In this document: one piece after another, positions 22,109 to 32,819 of the stretch
Position numbering within the stretch: the first letter of the stretch is position 1
How the letters are laid out: every line of letters begins with the position of its first letter
Assembly: GCA_019400425.1 (NCBI GenBank)
Contig: JAFREE010000067.1
Span: 60,163 to 124,162 of the forward strand
Source of the DNA: Hymenochaete sp. R1
Taxonomy: Eukaryota > Basidiomycota > Agaricomycetes > Hymenochaetales > Hymenochaetaceae
Direction: 5' to 3'
DNA: 64,000 bases
The notes under the pieces: model-generated
The model's input: only the letters and a program-made list of their open reading frames with translations
Databases searched by the model: none
What the model was told of the DNA's origin: nothing
Made by a program: the position numbers and the translations under genes

Positions 22109-23505
22109 CAAGTCTCCGTCTAATTGTGAATCACTTCTTCGGAAACCTTCTCCCATATTTGCTTTGATGTGTAATTCTGTGTGCTTCTCCCTTCTCTTGA
22201 TATTCACTTCGTACCGTTCAGTTCCTCATTGAAAATGTTTATTCTTAACTTTCCGTTGTCTGCATCTGGATAGCTTGCTATACTGCTTTGATTTTTTTTG
22301 CTGATTGAGATCTTGTTAACACCCACGGAAACGTACCGCGCATACATTACTTGTAAATAAATTTTCTCGACTTGTCCTCACCTCCTTTTACGGCTCTGTC
22401 AGATTGTACGTAGAACCCTCTCTTGTGCCAGTGAAGAAAATGAAGCAAATTCAGACTTTTTTTTGACTTTCCGAAGCTTTTCAGTAGATTCCTGTGTAAT
22501 GTCAAGAGGCGCTCAGGTACGCGAGTTTCCAAATTGGGATGTGGCGGGTCCACACTGAAATCCTGTGTCAGCCAACGAGAGCTCTCAGCTCCCTCCGCCC
22601 AACACCGTCTCGGAAACTTTCGCTGCACTGGCTTAGCTGAGAAACTCGTGCCTTGGCGTCTGGAAGTCTAGTGGCTGCCTTCGCCATGGAAGCAACATAC
22701 TCAAAGACGATCGATCTGAAGATGTGGATTTCGATCTCAGGCTCACCATACTTGTTCTTCGTCAAAGGGAACCGCCTCGGATAATGTCTGTTATGTGACG
22801 GACAATACCTTTTTTCTAAGCGGCTACAAACATGCCTTTTCGTTTCGACAATGCGATGCGAATACACGCTCTGTATACCTCGCCCACTGCGACTCCACGA
22901 GCCTCCCTTTGTCGCGCGCGGGATGCGCCTCGTGCGTACGAGAGCCTTCCTAAAGTCCTTTATTCTCCAACATGCACAATGCGATTATCTGAAAAGATTT
23001 CTTGTATGGACAGCACTTAACAATGGCAGCTACTCTGGAATCTATTATCGTGCAAAAGATACACGCGGTATGAGCTTTCTGTCCGAAAAGCAAGACATTA
23101 CCCTTTGGAACCTCTGGTATACTTTCGTTCTATTGAGCGGCTCGCCATAATGCATCTTCTCTTTGTAAACCATTGCCTTTAGCCTTTCAAGCATTCATGT
23201 AGCTTTGTCGAACGTCGTCTCATTGTAAGAGAATGCTCGAACCATTGCTGTAGCCACTTCAAAGTCGATACTTCGACATATAAAACTTGTTCTAGAATGG
23301 CTCTGGTTCAGCATCCTCTTAGATTTCCTCTTGTCTACCCCTGCAGTCGCTGTGCGACCCACTAAGTCTTCTACTCTATTATCCTTATTGCCCTCAACTT
23401 CTTCGAAAACTCTGCGAGTTCAACACTTCACGCTCCTTCAAGTTCCTATTATCTCTAAGTTCAAACGTTTTCCTATCTACTTTACAATCCACCTGCATAT
23501 ACGAC
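22109..23505. other. intergenic region, no supported gene
   Basis: 1.4 kb between two plus-strand genes. Frames at 22568-22867 (-) and 22851-23150 (+) lack splice or family support. The last 200 bases before 23506 are CT-rich, as expected of a leader. Confidence 0.5.
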
Positions 23506-24085
23506 ATGTCTGCCTTCGGTAACACTATGAAAGTCCCTCTCAAGGCCTACAAAGCTACTTCTCCCCCGACCTCCGGTCCAATCTGGTTTGCCTATTCTGG
23601 CAGTCAGCGCCCCGGTGTACGCTTCCGCGACCTCCTTAGTGCAGGAGGTTCGGGTATCGTATCTCATGGAAGCGAGATGGTGGTCCGAGGCGCCTCCACC
23701 ATCAAGCTCTACATCTCGGTAAGTGAATCGGAGTCGGATGGACACCTGGGGTTGACTCTTAATCCGTTCATTTAGTGGCCCGGATACTCAGCTGCTGCAA
23801 CACTCATCACTATTGACTTTGGACACAACTGCAGGGGAAACCTTGCCGTGAGCATCTCGCAGCATATAGCGGGATGGATCCATGTTCGTTTATTTGACAC
23901 TTATTCTGGTTTTGGTGTCATTTCTGATCCTCCCCCTCCAGAAATGCGGCGGACAGCCGATTTCCAGTGCGAATGCAGCTTGGCGCGTCGGTCCTGGAGG
24001 TATTGGTGTTAACCATATCATCCTCAATGCCATCCACAACGTTGGTGGCGATGTCTGGCAGGCAGAACTCGAGGTTGAGGCCTAG
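23506..24085 (+). CDS. small unknown protein (142 residues)
   Basis: Model: join(23506..23718,23776..23847,23942..24085). The introns of 57 and 94 nt have clean GT/AG ends and are in phase 0. The product starts MSAFGNTMKVPLKAYKATSP and is rich in Gly, Ser and alternating hydrophobic residues (for example ATLITIDF, GIGVNHIILNAI), which suggests a compact beta-sandwich. It has no signal peptide, transmembrane helix or known motif. The CT-rich leader and good splice sites support a real gene. I cannot name a family. A structural prediction would be the way to place it. Confidence 0.72.
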
Positions 24086-24368
24086 ATGGTCTTATACCTA
24101 CCGTCAGTTATTGCGAGATTATTTATAATTTACACTATTTTTTTTAGAAATACCGCAACGTTTTATTTATACTGCAATAGCCACTGTATCGCTTATCACA
24201 TTCTTTCCGTTTCCGTCTTCCCCCTTTACTTGGACTTGGTGTTTATAACGCATGTTTCGTTAGTAGTATAACTTTACAATTCACAATAATGCTATTTCGT
24301 TTGCTCGTGTCCGTAATCATGCTAAAGATCAACCAAGGAACTGTACAATCGTTGTGATACAACAAGCG

Positions 24369-25199
24369 CTAGGCTGCGTCTTTTTTCTTCTTGTCCTCCA
24401 CCAGTTCAACGTTATCCTCCGGAACTACATGTAGGAAGTCTACCTTATCACTGATGAGGTCCATGACATCTCCGGATACATCTCCCTGTATTACAATTTC
24501 ATCCTTTCCTTGAGGGTTTTTCGAAACAGATGAGCCTGTAGCAAATTTCTTGCCAAAGAACTTCGCCGCTTTCTTCAGATCAATGTCTAGTTCGTGGAAC
24601 AGTGAGTACATTGATTGAGACATAATTTACCAGGACAGACCAAAAGCTTCCAGGCCATATATTGAAGTGACGTGCTTCCTCTTGTTTCTCTCAATACGCT
24701 TGATAATCACCGGGGATTCCTAAGCGCGATCCATAAACGTTTAAAAAGCATATGGCTCAAATTGCTTACCCTTTGCTTCTTCAAAGCAGCATCTGCCTTC
24801 TTGTCTGCCTTTTTTTCGGCCTTCAGGACATCTTCTTCAAGCTTCTTTTGTGCATCTAGCGATAGGGTGCCGATCTTCGCTTGTAAAGCCGCTGACATGC
24901 CCTAGCATGTTAGCGACATGCACCCAGAATCTCAGGTTTTATTCTCAGCGCACCTTCGCTGTAGAGCTCCTCAAACATATCTGGGTTTGCTTTTTGTAGC
25001 CATTCTTTGCATTTCGTCAAATGTTCGCCGAATTCGCAGTACTCTACTGGGAATGTACAGACTGTCCTCGCGGATAAGATTAGCTTCATACATGTAGCAA
25101 TGGAGCTTGCAGCTTACCCCCACAGTACAGCACTTCAACCGGAATCAAAGCCTGCGCCACTCCTTCACTAGCTGGCGTAATTGGATCTTCAGCAGACAT
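24369..25199 (-). CDS. TMA22: translation factor DENR/TMA22
   Basis: Model: complement(join(24369..24586,24641..24719,24770..24891,24954..25061,25118..25199)), 202 residues. The N-terminal zinc-binding part has CGVCTFPVEYCEF followed by HLTKCKEWL. A Lys/Ala/Asp helix follows (residues about 75-105). The C-terminal SUI1/eIF1-like domain begins VIIKRIERNKRKHVTSIYGLEAF and continues KKAAKFFGKKFATGSSVSKN and DEIVIQGDVSGDV. DENR pairs with MCT-1/Tma20 to recycle 40S subunits and re-initiate translation. Four introns of 50-62 nt restore the family sequence. At the third exon only the acceptor at 24892-24893 keeps frame and consensus. It is divergent from MSM1, with 231 bp between the starts. Confidence 0.95.
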
Positions 25200-25430
25200 T
25201 GCCTACGTCGCGATCAGTTTGAGAAAGCTACATCAGTGCATGTGTGCTATCGGTTGAGACGATGGATTGGGAGCGTAATTTCGCGATCGACGTTTTTCCT
25301 GTCGGCGCGCCCTCCCCGGCTCCCGACGTGTCGTCTTGCTCTGGGGTCTTGAAGTTGTCCACCACCATCAGCCTGTTTGCTCTCCAAAATCTATTTCATT
25401 TGAAGCGCGCTCCTTAGCATCCTAAGCTGT

Positions 25431-27833
25431 ATGCTGATTGCGGTGACGCGCCGTCATTATGCGTCCCTTAGACTTAAAACGTCGAGGCTAGGTTTCTCAA
25501 GGTCTCAAAGTTGGAGGGGTCTTCAAACACCATCTAGTACTCAAGGCGTCAAACCTTATTATATTACAACTCCTATATTCTATCCTAATGCAGGTGAGTA
25601 CTGGATCTACTTATAGAGAGAGAGGGCAGATACCTGAAGCAGCTGTTTGCTTTCGCACAGTTCCTCATATCGGTCACCTCTATTCCCTCGTCATAGCGGA
25701 TATCTACGCTCGATATGCCCGCCTTGTTTCCCCCTCGCGGCCTGTAAAGTTTATCACCGGAACAGACGAACATGGAATGAAAATACAAAAGGCAGCACAA
25801 GATAAAGGCGTGCAACCGCAGGAGCTCTGTGACCTGCTAGGATATGCCTTCGATGTGAGAAAAATTGATCTTTTTGCGATTCACCCTCTTTAATATACCT
25901 TGATAGGACCTGACGAGAAGGGCAATGATAACACATACAAAATTTGTCAGGACAACAGCAGGCAATCATCATCATGGCGTGCAAACTTTATGGGTACGTT
26001 ACTACTCATCCGTAACACTGCCTTTGTGAAGCGTTGCGACGTTTATTAGAAAAAGCTGGAAGCCTCGGGCTTCGTCTACAAGGGAAGGCATTCCGGTTGG
26101 TACTCCATCTCAGACGAGGCTTTCTACACCGACAAACAAACGCGATTGCGAGTGGACTCGAGAACAGGAAAAGAAGAACGAGTGTCGATTGAGACTGGCA
26201 ATGTTGTCGAATGGTCAGAAGAAGAAAATTACAAGTTTCGGCTTTCGGCGTTCAAGGATCGTTTGAGGGTGCATTTTGAAGAAAATCCCGATGGTAGGTG
26301 GCTTTACTGTATCCTTGTAACCCTTTTTGACCTGTGAACTACCAGCAATCTATCCACCACATCAAAGGAAGGAAGTTATGGATATCCTTTCTTCCCCAGA
26401 CGAAGCAAGTTTGCCCGATTTGTCTGTCTCGAGGCCATCATCACGTCTATCGTGGGGAATTTCAGTCCCGGGTGACGAGAGTCAAACTATTTACGTTTGG
26501 CTGGACGCGTTGACTAGCTACCTGACGGGTGTAGGTTACCCGTGGGCCGACAGAAATACTGAAAAAAGCTCTGGTTGGCCCGCCGACCTTCAGGTCATCG
26601 GGAAGGATATCCTGCGGTACGTGCTATATTATCGATTTGGTGATGAACCTCAAGTTGTCTATTAGATTTCACGCTGTCTATTTCCCAGCATTCCTCATGG
26701 CCCTCGGGATCCCTCTGCCAAAGTCCTTACTGTCGCATGCACATTGGACTGTCAACAAAGCTAAAATGTCGAAGTCGGTAGGGAATGTCATTGACCCCAT
26801 AGCCATTCTCAAGGAACATGGTGTCGATAACGTTAGATGGTATCTTGCTCGTGCTGGGGGCAACTTCAAATCCGATGTTGGTCAGTATTTGCATTATCCC
26901 TCGATTTTGCTCTTGTGCTGGACTTGATGACGGACATGTTTGCCCTTGCTAGACTGGAATGTTGATCAGTTGCAAAAGTCTGAAGGAGAGCTACGTACAA
27001 CAATAGGAAACATATTCCTTCGCTTGCAGTCCCAAAAGATATTGGACAGGCTTCCATCCGTACTCAGTGAAGTGCCGCTGCATCGGAAAATCCTCATGAC
27101 GAAGGGAAATGCGAACATGGCCCTCCCAGAACCAGGTTCACAGGACTATGATGACGAACAAGAAGATTTCTGGTTCAGGACGGCTACACGCGGTTTAGAC
27201 GGAGAAACAGAGTACGCCAAAGACTATGTGGGCTACCTTGCCAGATTAGAGGGAAACACGGCTGTCCCAAGCCAACGCCCGTACTTATATTCAGACCTTC
27301 CCGAGCCTGAAACGTCGGATGGGAAGCCAATTGTCTCATCGGAACTCCGTGATATGTTGGACGTTCTACGAGGAAAAGTATGCTATCACATGCAGAGACG
27401 GGAAGTAGCAGAGGCTACGCAATCTATTGTGAACGTTCTTTCGCTGCTGAACAGGGAGATTACGCAAATCGAACCTTGGTCGCCGAAAACTCAGTCCAGA
27501 GATGTCCTCCATTTACTTGTCTGGGCTCGCGAGACGCTACGAATATGTGGGATCCTTCTGCAGCCTTTCTTGCCTATTGCCTCACAGTCACTACTCGACG
27601 GATTGCGATTGACGAGTACAGCACGAACATACGATGCAGCCCGTATAGGCGCGGGTCGTGTACGTGCCGGCCCTATGCAGCGGCGGGTACTCATCCCGAC
27701 AGCCGAGCAGAGGAAATGGGAGGAAGTTGAATCTGATCATCAGCATGAGATAAACATGAAAAAGAAAAAGGCGCTCAAAGAACGTCCGAAGGCGCAGTGC
27801 GTGAGTTCTCTCTTGATAGATCAGAGACCATGA
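25431..27833 (+). CDS. MSM1: mitochondrial methionyl-tRNA synthetase
   Basis: Model: join(25431..25593,25661..25854,25907..25993,26050..26293,26346..26616,26666..26880,26953..27833), 684 residues. The first 35 residues are Arg/Ser-rich without acids, as in a mitochondrial presequence. The class I catalytic motif appears as PHIGHLYS (residues 56-63) after splicing, then [14 protein letters not shown]. The KMSKS loop AKMSKSVGN is near residues 352-360. An anticodon-binding helical domain follows. It charges mitochondrial tRNA-Met. Six introns of 49-72 nt join perfectly. The C-terminus is uncertain. Reading on gives the stop at 27831-27833. Alternatively, donor GTGCGT at 27797 and acceptor at 27857 add a terminal exon 27858-28113, listed separately. 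Confidence 0.93.
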
Positions 27834-27857
27834 AGCTTATCTACTCTTCATAACCAG

Positions 27858-28113
27858 GTCTAGCGGGTCAATGAAGTCGACTCTGAATAACTTATACAAA
27901 CAGTACTATCAGCCTTACAATTATTCGCGTGCGGGATCTAGCGCAAATTTTGTGGACCTCATATCCGACGACGTCAATGCTTCGAAACGAAAGAGGCGTC
28001 ATCAGCGCGTCGAAATCTCCGCATCAAGATCCAGACAGGAAGTCCCAGCTTCGGGATCCTCGGAGTCTGAAGCGACTGTTCCGTCCGTGAATTTGACTAA
28101 ATCTCAACTTTGA
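27858..28113 (+). CDS. possible alternative last exon of MSM1
   Basis: If intron 27797-27857 (61 nt, GTGCGT to CCAG) is removed from the MSM1 transcript, a split Gln codon is restored. The frame then runs 84 more residues to the stop at 28113. The tail is basic and serine-rich, with an acidic patch (FVDLISDDVNASKRKR). Known mitochondrial MetRS proteins do not need such a tail, so it may be a fungal extension or a chance open frame. Confidence 0.35.
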
Positions 28114-28194
28114 CCTACTATCTAAATTTAGTTTTCATGTAAGTAATGATAATAGCACCATTTGCGGCTCATACAGTTGAAGGAAACAGAATCT

Positions 28195-28500
28195 TATCGT
28201 AGTTCGCTGGAATCATCGAAAAGAGAGCTTGGTAGACGAAGAAGTGGTCAAACTTGGTTCCGCTGACGCTTTCACGATCCTTCACGGGAGCGAGCAGCGG
28301 CTATTTCCAATACAGAACCATATACTGAATTGTGAGGATGCGTATGTTTCCCAAAAGGTCATGTTACGGACCAGAACCGATTCTGCATTTATCGTTATGG
28401 GGGAGGGAATCAAAAGACATTCAAAATGGCCAAAGTAAAGGATGGTTGTGGTGAGGTCGTTTTTGATGTGGACAAGGGTCGAGGGGGCGTTGATTCTTGA
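28195..28500 (+). pseudogene. decayed C-terminal fragment of a BTB gene
   Basis: The fragment aligns with the C-terminal third of the three intact BTB genes downstream. It reads EQRLFPIQNHILNCEDAY in one frame, then switches frame near 28355 and continues as DQNRFCIYRYG and KDGCGEVVFDVD. These match the intact EQRMIQLQNHILFCDEVY, SQNRFCGYCWVKD and DGCEKVAFDVD. The N-terminal BTB part and the introns are absent. At least one frameshift and the missing 5' two thirds make it a pseudogene. It marks the upstream edge of the tandem array. Confidence 0.8.
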
Positions 28501-28955
28501 AACGCAACTTCTGTCGTCACCAACTTGCAACGACAATCCAAATTAAGTAGACCACGATCAAGCGAAATACGATGTAAAAGCAGTTGTTCGACTTTTTGAG
28601 ACACATGTGGACGAGGCTGGGTCTTCCGGCGAGTGCAATACTGCGGAGAAAAGCTTCACAGAAAGTCAGGATGGAGTTCACAACCTGAATTAAGTTGTTG
28701 CAAAGTGAGGGGCATGCCAATACCTCCCTCTTCATTTGCAAGATACCTCCTATCTGAATTCTGATGAAGCTAGAATCCCATTCTAAGGATCTGATGACTC
28801 ATGAAAGTAGCTGCGGAAAACAATACTGGTAAGAGAATTTAGTACACATTCTCCGGGGTATAAGAAAGCTTGGCGAGGTGCGTGGCTACCCCCTTCCTCT
28901 GCTCTATCACTAGCATAGTCCCAGCGAGCGCAGTCCTTTAGCTTATCGAGCGCCA
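28501..28955. other. intergenic region inside the BTB array
   Basis: This stretch lies between the decayed copy and the first intact BTB gene. It is probably promoter plus degraded sequence. No frame in it is supported. Confidence 0.5.
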
Positions 28956-29797
28956 ATGGCCCCTCAACTTCAAGGTGAACTCCTTGTTACTGAAGATCAA
29001 GATCATTTTATATGCCCCATAGTCTTCCAGGTATGTTTATGCGCCGAGAATCATTTTCGTGATCGTATGGTCGCATTGACGCGTCAGTAGGTCGAAAATG
29101 TACTATTCAAAGTCGACCGCAAGCCATTTGAGACGGAATCGATCGTATTTCGGGATATGTTTTGTCTCCCTAACTCAAATGAGGGTTCCGACAAGACCAA
29201 TCCTTTGCTGCTCCAAGGCATTACAGCGAATGACTTCAGGGCGTTCCTTAAGGTATTGAGAACACCGTAAGTGATAAAAATTGATTTGAAACATATTTAT
29301 ACATGCTGAAAGCGATAGTCAGACTTTATGAAGACTTGACAATGTCGGACCAGGAGTTAGAGGCGGCGCTACATCTTGCTCATATGTGGGAGTTTGTCGA
29401 TGCTGGGCGATTGGCGGCAAAGAAACTGGACCAAATCGGAATAGACCCTGTGCGCAAAATCAGCCTGGCGCGAAAATACGGGATGGGGGACTGGCTGCGT
29501 CCATGTATTGACCAGTTAGTCTATCGAGAGGAAGTGTTGACAGGCGACGAGGCCAGGATCTTGGGCTTGGACGATGCTCTGATGGTTCTTCGTCTCCGCG
29601 AGCAGAGGATGATTCAACTCCAAAATCACATTCTATTTTGCGACGAAGTTTATGAGTGCCCGAATGGGAGGCATCTGACGAGCCAGAATCGATTCTGCGG
29701 TTACTGTTGGGTCAAGGACAGGGTTCGGCACGATGCGACGTTCCAGATGGCTGCTGTAGTTGATGGATGCGAGAGGTTAGAGTACGACCTTGATTAG
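28956..29797 (+). CDS. BTB/POZ-like protein, tandem copy 1
   Basis: Model: join(28956..29030,29091..29266,29323..29797), 241 residues. A BTB-type start follows the first intron (ENVLFKVDRKPFETESIVF, then FRDMFCLP), then a strand-turn (PLLLQGITANDFRAFLKVL) and the helical half (ALHLAHMWEFVDAGRLAAKKL). Next comes the signature of Agaricomycete BTB proteins, KISLARKYGMGDWLRPC. The last 60 residues hold CDEVYECPNG and QNRFCGYCW, a Cys-containing tail that could bind a metal. Intron phases (0, then 2) and sizes (60, 56 nt) match those of the next copy. The likely role is protein-protein interaction, perhaps as a cullin-3 adaptor; this is inferred from the fold only. Confidence 0.86.
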
Positions 29798-30441
29798 AGT
29801 CCTTTACATCTTTGCATGCTGCGTGAAATGCTTTTGACAGTTCGTTACCTTGTAACACTTAAGATTGCGAGAAACGATCGTAAAACACTTTAACAGAGCA
29901 GCACCCGCAGTGCAACATTAATGTCAAAGACAAAGACGGACGGAAGAGTTGATCGACTCGTTGAGCTTGCAAGTCATGTGAATCACTTGCTATTTTTGGT
30001 TGTTGCGCGAGACAGTATCGCCGCCGACGACGACGCAACGACCCAACTACTACTACTCACCGTCAACCTTGATGACCTCCTCGAATTCAAAATGAGCCAA
30101 ATATAACGAAAACTCTCTTCAAAAAGGAAAAAGGGAACAATTTACATCAGTGTTGTTTATCAGAGATCAGCTCTTCTACAAACCGGATCATTGATCAGTT
30201 TTCTCATAGCGCCCGCATCTCTCTGAAAAAAGCAACAGTTATGCTCTACCAGTACTCGTACAGATCATGACTCATGGCATGTTGAAACCGTGGAAAGTAA
30301 AGCCAATAAAAGGCAACAGTACCGGTTTTCCTTTTTCAGAGTATAAGAAGGGTTCGAAAGTGCGTTGAAACTTCCCCAACTCCATCACTACTAGTCGTAC
30401 AACATCGACAAGCGCACCCCCTTGCGCGCTCCTCGCTGTCT
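29798..30441. other. spacer between BTB copies 1 and 2, with duplicated 3' flank
   Basis: Bases about 29,945-30,015 resemble bases about 31,405-31,480 behind the second copy; both contain a stretch like AATNACTTGCTATNTTTGG. The duplication unit therefore extended past the stop codon. No gene is seen in the spacer itself. Confidence 0.6.
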
Positions 30442-31293
30442 ATGACCTCTCCGCTTCAAGGCCAACTCGATGTAGTGGAAGATGATATTCACTTCATACG
30501 GCCAATTATTTTTCAGGTACGTGTGCATCGGAAATCGTCTTTCACGTACTGATCCCGTCCTACGACTGGGATAATAGGTCGAAAACATTTTGTTTAAAGT
30601 CGACCGAAAACCATTTGAGACGGACTCAAAAATCTTCCGGGATATGTTCGATCTCCCTGTTTCGGCCGAAGGATCCGATGAGAGTGTCCCTCTCCTGCTG
30701 GAAGGCATTTCGGCAAAAGAGTTCAGAGCTTTTCTTACAGTACTGAGAGAGCCGTGAGTGATTTAAGAAGATTCATTGATTCACTTCGGTAGCTAATGGT
30801 ACGAGGCAGACTTTATAAAGGCATCCGAGTAGCGTTGTCGTTGCAAGAGTTCGAGGCGGCGTTGCATCTTGCCTGTATGTGGGAGTTCGAGGACGTGACG
30901 CAATTGGTGGTGGACGAGCTAGACAATAAAACCGAGTTGAGCTCTGCGCACAGAATCAGTCTGGCGCGCAAGTATGGCTTGACAGAGTGGCTCCGTCCGG
31001 GTATCGAAGATTTGGTTTATCGAGAGGAAACGTTGACAGATGACGAAGCCAGACTCTTGGGCCTGGACGATACTCTCAAGATCTTCCGGCTTCGCGAACA
31101 AAGGAGCACCCAGATTAAGGAACATATTTTAAATTGCGACCACGTCTACGAATGTTCGACTGGAGGCCATAACACGAGCCAGAATCGATTTTGCGGGTAT
31201 TGCTGGGTGAAAGACAAGGCTCGATACGAGTATACATTCAAAATGATTGCAGTGAGCGATGGTTGCGAGAAGGTTGCGTTTGATGTTGATTAA
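30442..31293 (+). CDS. BTB/POZ-like protein, tandem copy 2
   Basis: Model: join(30442..30516,30578..30753,30810..31293), 244 residues. It is the closest relative of copy 1. Exons 1 and 2 have the same lengths (75 and 176 nt), the introns have the same phases, and the motifs are shared: ENILFKVDRKPFETDS, FRDMFDLP, ALHLACMWEFEDVTQL, ISLARKYGLTEWLRPG, QNRFCGYCWVKDKARY. The Cys-containing tail is intact (CDHVYECSTG, FCGYC), as is the final block DGCEKVAFDVD. It has diverged enough from copy 1 at protein level to be an old duplicate rather than a recent one. Presumed role: BTB-mediated protein interaction. Partner unknown. Confidence 0.86.
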
Positions 31294-31660
31294 CTTCTTG
31301 TTTGTATCTGTATGATGTGCTTGTTTGATGGCCCAATCTCTTATTATACAGAAATTTGCGCAAGACAAAGATCGTAAAAGACTGAAAGAAATCGAAATCG
31401 AAAGGGCGGTTGATGCTTAGAGAGCCGAAAATGCTTGGGCCTGCGAATTACTTGCTATATTTGGCAGTGATGCGAGCCGACAGCTGCAACGACATCCCCG
31501 ATGTTCCCGTTCTTCAACTTCAAGCAGGCCGGAAGTCTCTCCCAAGTCCCACATTCACGTACACCACCTATCATTTTGAGGGTGTGAGTATGTCCTATTG
31601 ATACTTGTTGTATATTTCTAATTCTTTTGGTCCTTTTATTTCCTTGTTAAAGATTGAATT
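31294..31660. other. spacer between BTB copies 2 and 3
   Basis: It carries the homologous 3' flank described for the previous spacer and the promoter of copy 3. Nothing else is seen. Confidence 0.55.
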
Positions 31661-32473
31661 ATGGTGACCGCTGGCAAACGACCTAGGGAAGAATCGGTAA
31701 AGCTCGAAGAGCCCGTGAAGAGGGCCAAACTGTACAGAGATGATGAATTCTCTATCTCAATGCTGTTTGTGCAGGTATGCCTTCCATCATATCCTGATTT
31801 TGAGTATATGGGCGGGCAATGATGTGCAGAGTTTTTTTTAGGTCGCAGACACTCTGTTCGAAGTGGATCGCATGTTGTTCCAGAAAGAGTCCAAGTTTTT
31901 TGAAACGATACTCTCTCAGTCTTCACCCCCGCATACTTCATGCAATGGCTCGAAGGAGGAAAACCCCTTACTTCTTGAAGGCGTTACGGTTGATGAGTTT
32001 AGAACCTTCTTGAGGTTCTTACAAAAGCGGTAAATGGTATTCTCTTCTGAATAATGATCATGCTCTGACATCCAATTTAATTGTCTAAAAGGGCTTTCTC
32101 AACGGATCTCTCAATGGAGACCAAGGAACTTTTGACGCTATTGAGATTGTCATACATGTGGGAGTTTGAGGATGCGCGCCAGTTCGTCATTGGGAAATTA
32201 GACCAGATGACCCGTGGACCAGAACACGATGCCTGGAAAATTCAGATGTCACGAAAGTACGACATTCCAAACTGGTATCGGGTGTCCGCTCGGAGCTTGG
32301 TCGATCGAGCGGACTTCATAACAGACGAAGAACTACAATTACTTGGGAAGGATGCTCTCCCGATTCTGAAAGCGCGGGACAGAAAAGACCACAGGATTGA
32401 AAGAAGAATGCCATGGCGAGCAGCTAAGGCGCCAGCGCGACCACTAGATCTCTTCGACTTTTATTCCCCCTAA
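31661..32473 (+). CDS. BTB/POZ-like protein, tandem copy 3 (diverged, without the Cys tail)
   Basis: Model: join(31661..31774,31842..32029,32092..32473), 227 residues. Same exon layout and intron phases as copies 1 and 2, but more diverged. The N-terminus is longer and basic (KRPREESVKLEEPVKRAK). The BTB start is ADTLFEVDRMLFQKESKFF and the helical half is LLRLSYMWEFEDARQF. The repeat motif reads KIQMSRKYDIPNWYRV. The C-terminal Cys-containing segment (CDEVYEC and FCGYC in the others) is replaced by a short basic and Pro-rich end, RRMPWRAAKAPARPLD. It has thus lost the putative metal-binding tail, or the other copies gained it. Confidence 0.84.
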
Positions 32474-32819
32474 AATTCAATGATTGCGGAATGTCTTGTC
32501 GGATGAAAATAATTAATATTCGTTTATATTACAAATATTTATCTTCAATAATCGCACTTAGCAACAATCTGCACATATCACATTCGTCTTCTAGCAATCT
32601 CTTTTACCAAAAAAAACTTTTCACTTCTGCGTCCAAACCTAAGCGCGATATGATCTTGCCCGGCGTTCTGAGTCGATCGATCTGAAGCAGCGAAGTGCGC
32701 AGCTGGAGAACCGTGAGAAAAGCTGCCGCTCGACACCAAAGACAAACTTGAATCGCAACTCATCCTCCACTGCATTCCTTCTCACAACAGCCTTCGATAG
32801 ACTCGAGGACAACTAGTGC
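32474..32819. other. BTB copy 3 3' region and BZW promoter
   Basis: A 346-bp gap between same-strand genes. It is AT-rich near 32510-32560. No other feature is seen. Confidence 0.55.

Noticed and set aside
27871..28113. Reading this stretch as an inverted BTB remnant because a TATTCANAGTCGAC stretch resembles the BTB genes
   Set aside because: The similarity is about 15 bases and no further BTB motif follows. Chance is likelier.
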